Made by a program: the position numbers and the translations under genes. From RGIG2945 sp045540355 (lineage in GTDB: Bacteria > Bacillota > Clostridia > Oscillospirales > Acutalibacteraceae), in NCBI GenBank assembly GCA_045540355.1, contig JAZQHB010000020.1:1-25948 (forward strand): a DNA stretch of 25,948 nucleotides, given 5' to 3'. The stretch's first letter is position 1; the number at the start of each line of letters is the position of its first letter. The notes under the pieces are model-generated. The model worked only from the letters and a program-made list of their open reading frames with translations. It had not been told where the DNA came from and made no database searches. Of this stretch, positions 1 through 8,034 are shown piece by piece.

Positions 1-2
1 GA

Positions 3-110
3 TACTCAAACAACGTATTATACGATAAAAAAAGTACAGTATGTGAGAAAGGTGGTGTCAGTATGCTTTTCAATGTTTTAGATGGTATGCACGCTAAAGA
101 TAAGATATAG
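3..110 (+). CDS. possible C-terminal end of an upstream gene (partial)
   Basis: The frame is open from the left edge to a TAG at 108-110, giving about 35 codons that end in ...DGMHAKDKI. An internal ATG at 63 could instead start a 15-codon peptide. I do not recognise the protein. A terminator-like inverted repeat follows at once, and a promoter for the next gene comes after that, which fits the end of a separate transcription unit. The fragment is too short to exclude chance. Confidence 0.22.
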   Translation, partial: YSNNVLYDKKSTVCEKGGVSMLFNVLDGMHAKDKI

Positions 111-124
111 TTGAATTGACAAAC

Positions 125-185
125 AAACAGATTCTTGCAAAGAGAATGTCGCTTTTTGTTCATATTGGAGAAAATCTGTTTTTTT
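125..185 (+). terminator. candidate long-loop terminator
   Basis: AAACAGATT (125-133) is the exact reverse complement of AATCTGTTT (173-181), and the second arm runs into seven T residues. The loop of about 40 nt is long, though it contains a small inner hairpin (ATTCT/AGAAT). It lies between the left-edge frame and the promoter at 197-225, where a transcript end is expected. Confidence 0.4.
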
Positions 186-196
186 ATGCTGAATTA

Positions 197-225
197 TTGA
201 TTTTTCTACATATATATGATACAAT
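197..225 (+). promoter_or_regulatory. sigma-A promoter of the signalling/export operon
   Basis: TTGATT (197-202) is separated by exactly 17 nt from TACAAT (220-225). A TG dinucleotide one base upstream of the -10 gives an extended -10. Transcription should start near 231-233, about 36 nt before the GTG start of the STAS gene. No other promoter of similar quality is obvious until about 10221, so this may drive the first eight genes. Confidence 0.7.
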
Positions 226-268
226 TTACTATGTATAATTATTTTTGGAATTTATGGAGGAATGAATT

Positions 269-565
269 GTGAATATCGAAAAAACACAGAATGATTCAGA
301 GCTTTATATAGCACTTACCGGACGACTTGATACAACTACTGCTCCCCAATTAGAAGCAGAGCTTAAGCACAACATTAGTGGTGTTGAAAAACTTGTATTC
401 GACTTTGTAAATCTTGAATATTTATCATCCGCTGGTCTCAGAGTATTACTCTCTGCACAAAAGGTAATGAATAAACAAGGTGAAATGATTATCAAAAATG
501 TAAACGACACGATTGCTGACATTTTTGAAGTTACCGGATTTGTGGATATACTTACAATAGAGTAA
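269..565 (+). CDS. STAS-domain anti-sigma factor antagonist
   Basis: A 98-aa single STAS domain of the SpoIIAA/RsbV type. Known members bind and inhibit an RsbW-type anti-sigma kinase when unphosphorylated, which frees a sigma factor. They are phosphorylated on a conserved serine by the kinase and reset by a PP2C phosphatase. The loop NLEYLSSAGLRVL (about residues 48-60) is the phosphoacceptor site, with two candidate serines. The start is GTG at 269 with GGAGG at 256-260, eight bases upstream; the nearby ATG at 262 is out of frame. It is the first gene of an operon that also encodes the kinase (4964) and the phosphatase (3256), so the whole switch is present. Family very secure; which sigma factor it controls is inferred. 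Confidence 0.93.
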   Translation: MNIEKTQNDSELYIALTGRLDTTTAPQLEAELKHNISGVEKLVFDFVNLEYLSSAGLRVLLSAQKVMNKQGEMIIKNVNDTIADIFEVTGFVDILTIE

Positions 566-599
566 TATTATCCGAACGGAAAATGAAGGGAACAGTAAT

Positions 600-1487
600 A
601 TGGTTGCAGAAAGCTTAAAAACTCACGATATTTGTGAAGAACATAAAACCAAAATAGAGAAAATACGTGTGGAGCATGAACACACGCTGTCATCTCACGC
701 TTTTTCATCGCTTTTTCTGTGGCAGTATGCTATGGGTTTGTCCATTGAACTTGCAGAAGATCTCTTTTGCGTAAAGTGTAGTATGGACGGAGATAACTCA
801 TGGTTCTTCCCATGTGGTGATGAACGGGAAGCTTTTGCTTTTATCTGCAAGCATATTCATAACAATTCGTTCTCTTTATGTTATGTTCGTGAAACTGATG
901 TCAAGTGGCTTGAGGAAAATTTTCCGGGTAAGTGGGACTTCAATCGTCTTGAAGAATATGATGAGTACATATGCGATGTTTCTGAATATCTTTCGATGGA
1001 AGGCGGTAAATTTTCAGAAATACGAAGAAAAATAAGAAAGCTGGATAATGAATATAAAATAACATCGGAAGTCATTGCTGATACAAATATAGCTGATGCT
1101 ATGACAGTAGTTTCTCGCTGGAATGGTGTATCGCATAATATCAGCGAAAAGAATTTAACAGATGAACATATTGCAGAAACGGCACTGGCACATAGAAAGC
1201 TTCTTGATATAAGCGGAATTATACTGTATGCCGATGGATTGCCTGTTTCAGTGTTTGCAGGATTTCCGCTTTCGGATGATACTGTTGATGTGTTGATTGG
1301 AAAATGCGTCCCCGATGCACCAAAAGGAACAGTATATTATGGACTAAAAGAGTATTTGAGGATGTGTGCAAGTAGATATAAATATTGCAACCACGAGGAA
1401 GACTTGGGAATAGAGGGAATACGCCAAATAAAAAACAGTCTTTGTCCTGTTTCAAAAACTCCGATATGGGAGGCTGTTTTGAAATGA
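600..1487 (+). CDS. DUF2156 (lysylphosphatidylglycerol-synthase C-terminal-like) protein
   Basis: A 295-aa soluble protein resembling stand-alone DUF2156 proteins, relatives of the catalytic C-terminal part of MprF with two GNAT-like folds. The diagnostic stretch is around residues 120-150 (EEYDEYICDVSEYLSMEGGK, then a basic SEIRRKIRK segment), where the family normally has a YL...L.GKK.hkkRN-type motif. MprF itself transfers an amino acid from aminoacyl-tRNA to phosphatidylglycerol; stand-alone members mostly lack an assigned substrate. No membrane segment is visible. It starts 34 nt after the STAS gene and overlaps the MATE gene by 4 nt (ATGA). A role in modifying a lipid or a peptide is possible but not shown. 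Family call good, function unknown. Confidence 0.8.
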   Translation: MVAESLKTHDICEEHKTKIEKIRVEHEHTLSSHAFSSLFLWQYAMGLSIELAEDLFCVKCSMDGDNSWFFPCGDEREAFAFICKHIHNNSFSLCYVRETDVKWLEENFPGKWDFNRLEEYDEYICDVSEYLSMEGGKFSEIRRKIRKLDNEYKITSEVIADTNIADAMTVVSRWNGVSHNISEKNLTDEHIAETALAHRKLLDISGIILYADGLPVSVFAGFPLSDDTVDVLIGKCVPDAPKGTVYYGLKEYLRMCASRYKYCNHEEDLGIEGIRQIKNSLCPVSKTPIWEAVLK

Positions 1488-3220
1488 CAAAAAAAGATTA
1501 TTTTATACCTCGGATGTTTTATAAATTACTGATACCTTCCGTAATTTCATCATTTGGTTTTGCATTGGCTGATATGGCTGATGCTCTTGTCCTTGGACAA
1601 AAAATAGGTGCGACAGGACTTGCTGCAATAAGTCTTTGCCTTCCACTTTTTATGCTTATAAACATTTTTATGGATGGTCTGGGAATCGGCGGAAGCGTTC
1701 ATTTTTCGCAGAAGCTCGGCGAAGGAGATAGTAAAAAAGCGGTTGAATGTTTTAACCGTACTTGGGTAAGTACATTGATTATCGGCTTGATAATCGGACT
1801 TGCAGTTAATCTATTTCCGAATGGTTTTCTTGCACTTTTAGGTACAACTCCGGAGGATGGACAACTTTTTGAAGCCTGCAGGGATTATATGAGAATTATA
1901 GCAATGGGTTCGCCTATTTTAATGCTTAACATTGTATTCTCGAATTTTCTCAGAAATGATAATAACGCTCCTCTTGCAACTAAAGGATTTCTTATAGGAA
2001 ATGCGGTTGATATAATACTTAATATCGTTTTGGTTGTGTTTGTTGGTTTAGGTACGATGGGGGCAGCTTTATCTACCGTTATTGGCTCTGTTGTTGCCAT
2101 TTCACTATATATGCCCGGTATTATAGGCAAAAAAGCAGGAGTATTAAAAATCAAATACACAGCTATGGATATTAAGGAAACATTTTATTGCTTCAAAACG
2201 GGCTTTTCCACATCGGTTCAAAATTTGTTCCAGCTTGTATTTTTGCTGACAGTAAACCGTTTACTGATGAATATATCAGGCGAAGGCGGAGTTGCCGTGT
2301 TTGATGTTGTATATAATGTATCATTTTTTATTGTTTACATATATAACGGTGTAGCAGAAGCTTCTCAGCCGTTAATCAGCACTTTTAGTGGCGAAAACAG
2401 TGAGGATGACTGCAAGTGTGTCCTTGGTCTTTCAAAAAAGTACGGTATTAGTCTTGGGGCAGTTGTAGCAGCGGTATTATTTGTTTTTGCTCGAAATGTA
2501 GCTATTCTTTTTGGAATAACTAATGAACTCATGCCGTTAGCTGTATATGCAATTCGTATATATTGTGCTGGTTTTGCGTTTACAGGACTTAATATTTTAT
2601 ATCAGAATTATTATCAGTCCAAGGAAAATACAAGACTTGCTTTTTTCATTGCCTTTATGCGAGGGTTTGTGATTTTAATGCCTTGTGTACTGATTTTTGC
2701 TTTATTTGGAGAAAACACAATTTGGCTGATGTTCCCTGTGACTGAGTTTGTAACACTTTTACTATTCTATGTGCTCAGAAAATACAATTCCAAAGGGACG
2801 ACAATTTTTGACAACGAACGCATCCTGAGAATAACAGTAGAGAAAGATACAGAAGATATGGCTACTTTGTTAAACAGAAGTGTAGAGTTTTGCGAAAGAT
2901 GGAATGCGGAAGAAAGTCAGAAATATTCCGTAACTCTTGTAATTGAAGAAATTTGCATGTCTATTATAAGAAATGCAATGAAAGATATTTCAGACGGAAA
3001 AATCCGGATTACACTTCTTGCTATGGAAGACGGTGATTTTGTGGTTAATATTCTCGATAATGCAGTTGTTTTCAATCCGTTTTCACTAAAAACGAAAAAA
3101 ATTAAAAATGAAAAAGATTTTGATATAGACGAAATAAGCATGATGATGATAAGAAAGAAAACAAAACAATTTATGTACCGAAGATATAATGGATTTAATT
3201 CACTTGTGGTAAGGATATAA
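1484..3220 (+). CDS. MATE-family transporter fused to an RsbW-like ATPase domain
   Basis: The predicted 578-aa protein has about 12 hydrophobic segments (residues about 10-440) typical of MATE/MOP transporters, including GLGIGGSVHFSQKLGEGD near the N-terminus. It is followed by a cytoplasmic domain of about 130 residues (about 450-578) that resembles HATPase_c_2 anti-sigma kinases. That domain has an N-box-like EEICMSIIRNA and a G1-like ILDNAVVFNP. Compared with the soluble kinase at 4964, the DxG glycine is alanine and the GGLG glycine loop is replaced by DEISMMM, so ATP binding is doubtful. I chose ATG 1484 because GGGAGG lies just upstream and it overlaps the previous stop (ATGA); a longer frame from 1385 runs deep into the DUF2156 gene. 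It may couple transport or lipid state to the partner switch. Substrate unknown. Confidence 0.88.
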   Translation: MTKKDYFIPRMFYKLLIPSVISSFGFALADMADALVLGQKIGATGLAAISLCLPLFMLINIFMDGLGIGGSVHFSQKLGEGDSKKAVECFNRTWVSTLIIGLIIGLAVNLFPNGFLALLGTTPEDGQLFEACRDYMRIIAMGSPILMLNIVFSNFLRNDNNAPLATKGFLIGNAVDIILNIVLVVFVGLGTMGAALSTVIGSVVAISLYMPGIIGKKAGVLKIKYTAMDIKETFYCFKTGFSTSVQNLFQLVFLLTVNRLLMNISGEGGVAVFDVVYNVSFFIVYIYNGVAEASQPLISTFSGENSEDDCKCVLGLSKKYGISLGAVVAAVLFVFARNVAILFGITNELMPLAVYAIRIYCAGFAFTGLNILYQNYYQSKENTRLAFFIAFMRGFVILMPCVLIFALFGENTIWLMFPVTEFVTLLLFYVLRKYNSKGTTIFDNERILRITVEKDTEDMATLLNRSVEFCERWNAEESQKYSVTLVIEEICMSIIRNAMKDISDGKIRITLLAMEDGDFVVNILDNAVVFNPFSLKTKKIKNEKDFDIDEISMMMIRKKTKQFMYRRYNGFNSLVVRI

Positions 3221-3255
3221 AATTTGTACGAGTTTAAGATATGGAGGAAATTGTA

Positions 3256-4959
3256 ATGAGGATTTCATTAAGATTAAAGGCAGTAGCAGTTGTGCTGATT
3301 TTTACAGTCATACTGTCAGTCAGTATAGTGCTTATAAGCTATAATACATACACAAGTGCATTTACTGAGCATTATGAATCCCTTGCTACCTCTGTTTCAA
3401 AATCTACGGCAACTGTGGTTGATAGAGATAATGTAAAAGCGATCTCTAATGAGGTTTTGAATGTATATCATAGAATATGTGAAGAAAATGGAGCTATTCC
3501 TGATTATGAGGCATTTTCAGACTCGGATTGGGAAAACTACTACGCAGAGTTTGAGTATATTACCGAGATGCCGGAATATAGAGAACTTTTGAACGTATTG
3601 GAACAGCTTCGTGAAGATAACGATGTCGTGTCGCTCTATCTTGGATATACCGACCTTGATACAATGAGAGATTTATATCTTGTTGATGCCAGTGCCGAGG
3701 AGCCCTGCCTGCCCGGTGACAGTGATGATATACAAGAGGAACATATTGAACAGATTAAAGCAGGTAATTACGAGTTTCCTGCGTTCATTACAAATTATGA
3801 AGAATATGGATGGCTATGCTCGGCATCATCGCCTATTGTTGATGAAGATGGTAATGTTATAGGTGTTGCTCTTGTTGATATTTCGATGAACGATATTATG
3901 CAGGACAGACAGAGTTTTCTTTATACTTTAACAGCAATTACTGCACTTATGGCTCTTATCATGGTATTAATCATTGTTTTTCTTATGAATAAGGCAATGT
4001 TAAATCCCATAAATAAATTAAACTTAGCAACAAGTACTTTTGTGTCAGGAAAAAAAGAAAATGAAGGCGATTCCGCAATTTCTAAGTTAAATATAAAAAC
4101 CGGTGACGAAATAGAAAATCTTTCCGAGTCCATAAAGAAAATGGAAAAGGATTTGAATACATATATTACTGAACTTACAGTTGTTACATCCGAAAAAGAA
4201 AGAATTGGAGCTGAACTTGATGTAGCTACGCATATTCAGTCATCAATGCTCCCTTGTATATTCCCGGCTTTCCCCGAAAGAAAGGAATTTGATATTTTCG
4301 CATCTATGACACCTGCAAAAGAGGTCGGCGGCGATTTTTATGATTTCTTTATGGTGGATGACAGACATTTAGCGATTGTTATGGCAGACGTGTCCGGCAA
4401 GGGTGTACCTGCAGCGTTGTTTATGGTTATTGCAAAAACTCTAATCAAAGACCACACTACCCCTGACCGTGATTTAGGAGAAGTATTTACTAAGGTCAAC
4501 AATCTGCTTTGCGAGTCAAACAGCGAAGGCTTGTTTGTGACTGCATTTGAGGGAGTGTTGGATTTAGTTACAGGTGAATTTAACTTTGTCAATGCGGGAC
4601 ATGAAATACCATATATCTATAAGGCGGGCAAAGAATTTGAGCCGTATAAACTCAAAGCGGGATTTGTTCTTGCAGGTATGGAAGATATGAAATACAAAGG
4701 CGGCAGTATCATCCTCGAAGAAGGAGATAAAATATTCCAATATACTGACGGTGTAACCGAAGCAACAAATATTTCAAATGAGCTTTACGGAGGAGAAAGA
4801 TTAAATACAGTTCTTAACGAAAATAGCACCAAAACTCCTTATGAAATTCTTGAAGCCGTTAAAAAGAACATTGATGCATTTGTCGGAGAAGCAGAACAAT
4901 TTGATGATATAACAATGCTTTGCCTTGAATATAAAAAGAAAATGGATACGGAGGTATGA
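3256..4959 (+). CDS. membrane-bound SpoIIE/RsbU-type PP2C phosphatase
   Basis: A 567-aa sensor phosphatase. A transmembrane helix at about residues 8-30 is followed by an extracellular sensing region (about 31-215, Cache-like, uncertain) and a second helix (about 220-246). A HAMP-like linker and short coiled coil come next, then a PP2C_SIG domain (about 320-560). PP2C motifs are intact: EVGGDFYDFF, ADVSGKGVPAALFM, NAGHEIPY, TDGVTEATN and FDDITML, giving the metal-binding acidic residues. Known relatives dephosphorylate the STAS antagonist and so activate the sigma factor. I preferred ATG 3256 over 3241 because GGAGGAA sits at 3243-3249, directly upstream; the 3241 ATG overlaps that site. The extracellular domain suggests an outside signal controls the operon's output. 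Confidence 0.93.
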   Translation: MRISLRLKAVAVVLIFTVILSVSIVLISYNTYTSAFTEHYESLATSVSKSTATVVDRDNVKAISNEVLNVYHRICEENGAIPDYEAFSDSDWENYYAEFEYITEMPEYRELLNVLEQLREDNDVVSLYLGYTDLDTMRDLYLVDASAEEPCLPGDSDDIQEEHIEQIKAGNYEFPAFITNYEEYGWLCSASSPIVDEDGNVIGVALVDISMNDIMQDRQSFLYTLTAITALMALIMVLIIVFLMNKAMLNPINKLNLATSTFVSGKKENEGDSAISKLNIKTGDEIENLSESIKKMEKDLNTYITELTVVTSEKERIGAELDVATHIQSSMLPCIFPAFPERKEFDIFASMTPAKEVGGDFYDFFMVDDRHLAIVMADVSGKGVPAALFMVIAKTLIKDHTTPDRDLGEVFTKVNNLLCESNSEGLFVTAFEGVLDLVTGEFNFVNAGHEIPYIYKAGKEFEPYKLKAGFVLAGMEDMKYKGGSIILEEGDKIFQYTDGVTEATNISNELYGGERLNTVLNENSTKTPYEILEAVKKNIDAFVGEAEQFDDITMLCLEYKKKMDTEV

Positions 4960-4963
4960 TGCT

Positions 4964-5371
4964 ATGAAAAAGCTTGTTGTAAAAGCCGTAGCAGAAAGCA
5001 TTCCTACCGTTACGGATTTTGTAGATAAAATTCTTGAAGAACATTCTTGCGATATGAAAGCTAAAATACAAATTAACATAGCTATCGACGAAATTTTGGC
5101 GAATATCTCACAGTATGCCTATGAAACCGATGACGGAGAGGTTTCGGTTTCGGTTCAGGTTATGGATGCTCCCAAAAGAGCAATTATTACCTTTGTGGAT
5201 AGCGGAGTTCCCTATAATCCAATTACCAAAGAAGATCCTGACACATCTCTTTCTGCAGAGGAAAGAAAAATTGGCGGACTTGGGATTTTCATGGTAAAGA
5301 AAAGTATGAATGATATGTCTTATGAATATGTAAACAACTGTAATGTTCTGAAAATAACAAAAAATATTTAA
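4964..5371 (+). CDS. RsbW/SpoIIAB-like anti-sigma serine kinase
   Basis: A 135-aa HATPase_c_2 protein. The Bergerat ATP-binding motifs are complete: N box AIDEILANISQYAY (about residues 42-55), G1 box DSGVPYNP (about 84-91) and G2 box GGLGIFMVKK (about 107-116). Family members sequester a sigma factor and phosphorylate the STAS antagonist. ATG 4964 is chosen because GGAGG at 4950-4954 is well spaced and the preceding gene stops at 4959; an upstream in-frame ATG at 4925 lies inside that gene. Together with the STAS protein and the PP2C phosphatase it completes a partner-switching module. The target sigma factor is inferred to be the one at 10474, although such kinases usually bind SigB/SigF-type rather than ECF-type sigma factors. 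Confidence 0.92.
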   Translation: MKKLVVKAVAESIPTVTDFVDKILEEHSCDMKAKIQINIAIDEILANISQYAYETDDGEVSVSVQVMDAPKRAIITFVDSGVPYNPITKEDPDTSLSAEERKIGGLGIFMVKKSMNDMSYEYVNNCNVLKITKNI

Positions 5372-5383
5372 TGGAGGTTTTGA

Positions 5384-5863
5384 ATGAATATGAAGAATAA
5401 TCTTTTTAGGGAAAAAAGTATTAAAAAAATATCTTCTCCTGAACAAATCAATGATTATATAAAAACTTCAAACCTCAGCATTTGGATAATCTTTTCAGCA
5501 GTCATTATACTTCTTATCGGAGCTTTAACTTGGGCTGTTTTTGGAGAACTTGAAATAGCAGTTTCTTCCGTGACAGTATGTGATGATGGTAAAGCTTATT
5601 GTTATATTTCAGAAAATGACTTAGAAAAGATAACTGATAATGCGTATGCACGAATCGAAGGCAATGATTATGTCCTTGATAACATTTCTAAGTTGCCTGT
5701 TCCTGCTTCGGGTGTTATTTCTTCCTATGGATTACATATAGGAAATTTTGAAAGTGGCGAATGGGTTTATACAGCAGAGCTTGAATCAACTATCGAGGAC
5801 GGAATATATAGAACAGACATTATATTAGAGAGCGTTTCACCGATTTCGCTACTGATGAATTGA
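5384..5863 (+). CDS. short NHLM-type bacteriocin-system secretion (membrane-fusion) protein
   Basis: A 159-aa protein with one transmembrane helix (about residues 30-52) after the characteristic N-terminal segment LFREKSIKKISSPEQINDYI. I recognise that segment from NHLM bacteriocin-system secretion proteins, HlyD-related adaptors paired with two ABC transporters. The extracytoplasmic part (about 53-159) is only about 100 residues and lacks the long coiled-coil hairpin of full HlyD adaptors; family members are usually well over 200 aa as I recall. GGAGG at 5373-5377 supports the ATG at 5384. It sits 12 nt after the kinase gene and 10 nt before the C39 transporter. A single-membrane cell would not need a long adaptor, which may explain the shortening. 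Confidence 0.75.
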   Translation: MNMKNNLFREKSIKKISSPEQINDYIKTSNLSIWIIFSAVIILLIGALTWAVFGELEIAVSSVTVCDDGKAYCYISENDLEKITDNAYARIEGNDYVLDNISKLPVPASGVISSYGLHIGNFESGEWVYTAELESTIEDGIYRTDIILESVSPISLLMN

Positions 5864-5873
5864 GGTGAACACT

Positions 5874-8024
5874 ATGGCTAACAAAAAATGCGTCAAAGTT
5901 CCGCTTGTAATACAAATGGAAGCTTTGGAATGCGGAGCCGCTTGTCTTTCAATGGTATTAGCATACTACGGAAAGTGGCTTCCTCTTGAAAAAGTGAGAG
6001 CAGATTGTGGAGTGTCAAGGGATGGCTCTAATGCAAAAAACATAGTAAAAGCAGCACAGAGCTATGGACTTAAAACAAAAGCATATAAATATGAACCGGA
6101 GGATTTGCAAAAGCAAGGAGCATTCCCTTGTATTATCCATTGGAATTTTAATCACTTCGTTGTGCTTTGCGGATTCAAAGGAGATAAAGCTGTTATAAAC
6201 GATCCGGCAAGAGGAAAAGTAATGGTATCCGCAAAGGAATTTGATGACGCATTCACGGGGATATGTCTTTGCTTTGAGCCTGATAACACTTTTGAAAAGG
6301 GCGGAAAACCAAAGAGCATAATGTCTTTCGCAATGAAAAAAGTGTCAGAAGCAAAAGCTTCAGCTATGCTTATTGCAGTTTCTTCAGCTATTGTTTCTGT
6401 TATTGGAATTATAAGCCTTGCATTATCGAAAACATTTGTTGATGTTTTGCTTTCGGAAAATAATCATGCGTGGCTCGTACCCTTTATAATGGTTCTTGCA
6501 GTTTTGGGACTACTGCAAATAATTGTTCTTTCGATAAAGGAAATTAGTTCGTTTAGAATTAACGGACGATTTGCGGCAATGGGCAGTTCTAACTTTATGT
6601 GGAAAATACTTCATATGCCAATGGAGTTTTTCTCACAGCGTATGACCGGTGATATTCAGCTTAGAATGACATCTAACAATGAGATTGCAAGAATTATAGT
6701 AACAACTCTTGCTCCTCTTGCTCTGGATGCAATAATGATGATATTGTATCTTGGGGTTATGCTGAAGTACAGCCTTATTCTCACACTTATCGGAATAGTG
6801 TCCGTGCTTGTAAATCTTGCTATATGCAGCTATGTGTCAAAGAAAAGAACAAATATACTGCGTGTTATGCATCGTGATGAAGGAAAGCTCGCCACATCAA
6901 CAGTTTCAGGAATTGAGATGATTGAAACCATAAAATCAAACGGTGCGGAAAACAGTTTTTTTGAAAAATGGTCCGGATATCAGGCAAGTGTAAATTCCGG
7001 TGAAGTAGATTACTCAAACATAGACTACAAAATTGGTGTTTTACCTGAACTTGTAACATCGCTTACTGAGGTAATTGTTCTCACAGTAGGTGTTATGCTT
7101 GTTATTAAAGGGCATTTTACTGTCGGTATGATTTTGGCATTTCAAGGATTTCTGTCTGCATTTATGAATCCTGCAAAGAAATTAGTATCAGCAGGTCAGC
7201 TTTTGCAGGAACTCAAAAGCGATATAGAGCGTGTTGAAGATGTTATGGAGTACAAAACTGACAATATATTTGCAGAAGAAATTGAAGCAGATGAATATGA
7301 CAAGCTTTCGGGTAATATTGAACTGAAAAACATTACTTTCGGTTATTCTTCTCTTGCAGAACCGCTTATAACAGATTTCAGTATGACAGTAAAACCGGGA
7401 CAGAAGATTGCAATAGTGGGTGCATCCGGCTGCGGAAAGTCAACTGTTGCAAAGCTGTTATCAGGATTGTACCGCCCTTGGGACGGAGAAATACTGTTTG
7501 ATGACAAAAAGATTTCTGAAATTGACAGAGCCGTTTTTACAGGTTCTGTGGCGGTTGTAGATCAGGATGTAATATTGTTTGAAGATACCGTTGCAAATAA
7601 TATTAAGATGTGGGACAGCTCGATAGAAGATTTTGAAATGATTATGGCTGCCCGTGATGCACAAATTCATAACGATATTATAGACCGTAACGGAGGATAC
7701 AACTATCGCATATATGAAGGCGGAAAAGATTTCTCAGGTGGGCAGAAACAGCGATTGGAAATAGCTCGTGTCCTTGCTCAAGATCCTACAATAATTATCA
7801 TGGATGAAGCTACAAGTGCATTGGATGCAAAAACCGAGTATGATGTTGTAAAATCAATTTCAGACAGAGGCATAACTTGTATTGTAATTGCACACAGGCT
7901 TTCTACAATCCGTGATTGTGATGAAATTATTGTAATGGAAAAAGGTCGTATAAAAGAGCGTGGCACACACGATGAGTTATACGCACAAGGAGGCTTGTAT
8001 ACTACGCTGATTTCTAACGAATAG
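5874..8024 (+). CDS. NHLM-family C39 peptidase/ABC exporter
   Basis: A 716-aa peptidase-containing ABC transporter that should remove a double-glycine-type leader and export the core. The N-terminal C39 peptidase (about residues 1-135) keeps the catalytic Cys in LECGAACL, the His in NFNHFVVL and the Asp in VINDPARG. A six-helix membrane domain follows (about 155-440). The C-terminal ATPase has Walker A GASGCGKST, signature FSGGQKQR, Walker B IIIMDEATSALD and an H-loop AHRLST. ATG 5874 is preferred to the in-frame GTG at 5865 because GAGGTG at 5862-5867 is its ribosome binding site. Likely substrates are the peptides at 10284 and 19429. Confidence 0.93.
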   Translation: MANKKCVKVPLVIQMEALECGAACLSMVLAYYGKWLPLEKVRADCGVSRDGSNAKNIVKAAQSYGLKTKAYKYEPEDLQKQGAFPCIIHWNFNHFVVLCGFKGDKAVINDPARGKVMVSAKEFDDAFTGICLCFEPDNTFEKGGKPKSIMSFAMKKVSEAKASAMLIAVSSAIVSVIGIISLALSKTFVDVLLSENNHAWLVPFIMVLAVLGLLQIIVLSIKEISSFRINGRFAAMGSSNFMWKILHMPMEFFSQRMTGDIQLRMTSNNEIARIIVTTLAPLALDAIMMILYLGVMLKYSLILTLIGIVSVLVNLAICSYVSKKRTNILRVMHRDEGKLATSTVSGIEMIETIKSNGAENSFFEKWSGYQASVNSGEVDYSNIDYKIGVLPELVTSLTEVIVLTVGVMLVIKGHFTVGMILAFQGFLSAFMNPAKKLVSAGQLLQELKSDIERVEDVMEYKTDNIFAEEIEADEYDKLSGNIELKNITFGYSSLAEPLITDFSMTVKPGQKIAIVGASGCGKSTVAKLLSGLYRPWDGEILFDDKKISEIDRAVFTGSVAVVDQDVILFEDTVANNIKMWDSSIEDFEMIMAARDAQIHNDIIDRNGGYNYRIYEGGKDFSGGQKQRLEIARVLAQDPTIIIMDEATSALDAKTEYDVVKSISDRGITCIVIAHRLSTIRDCDEIIVMEKGRIKERGTHDELYAQGGLYTTLISNE

Positions 8025-8034
8025 GAGAATTGTT

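Noticed and set aside
1385..1483. N-terminal extension of the MATE fusion
   Set aside because: It would overlap the DUF2156 gene by about 100 bases and adds a non-family hydrophilic segment; GGGAGG and the ATGA overlap support the start at 1484.
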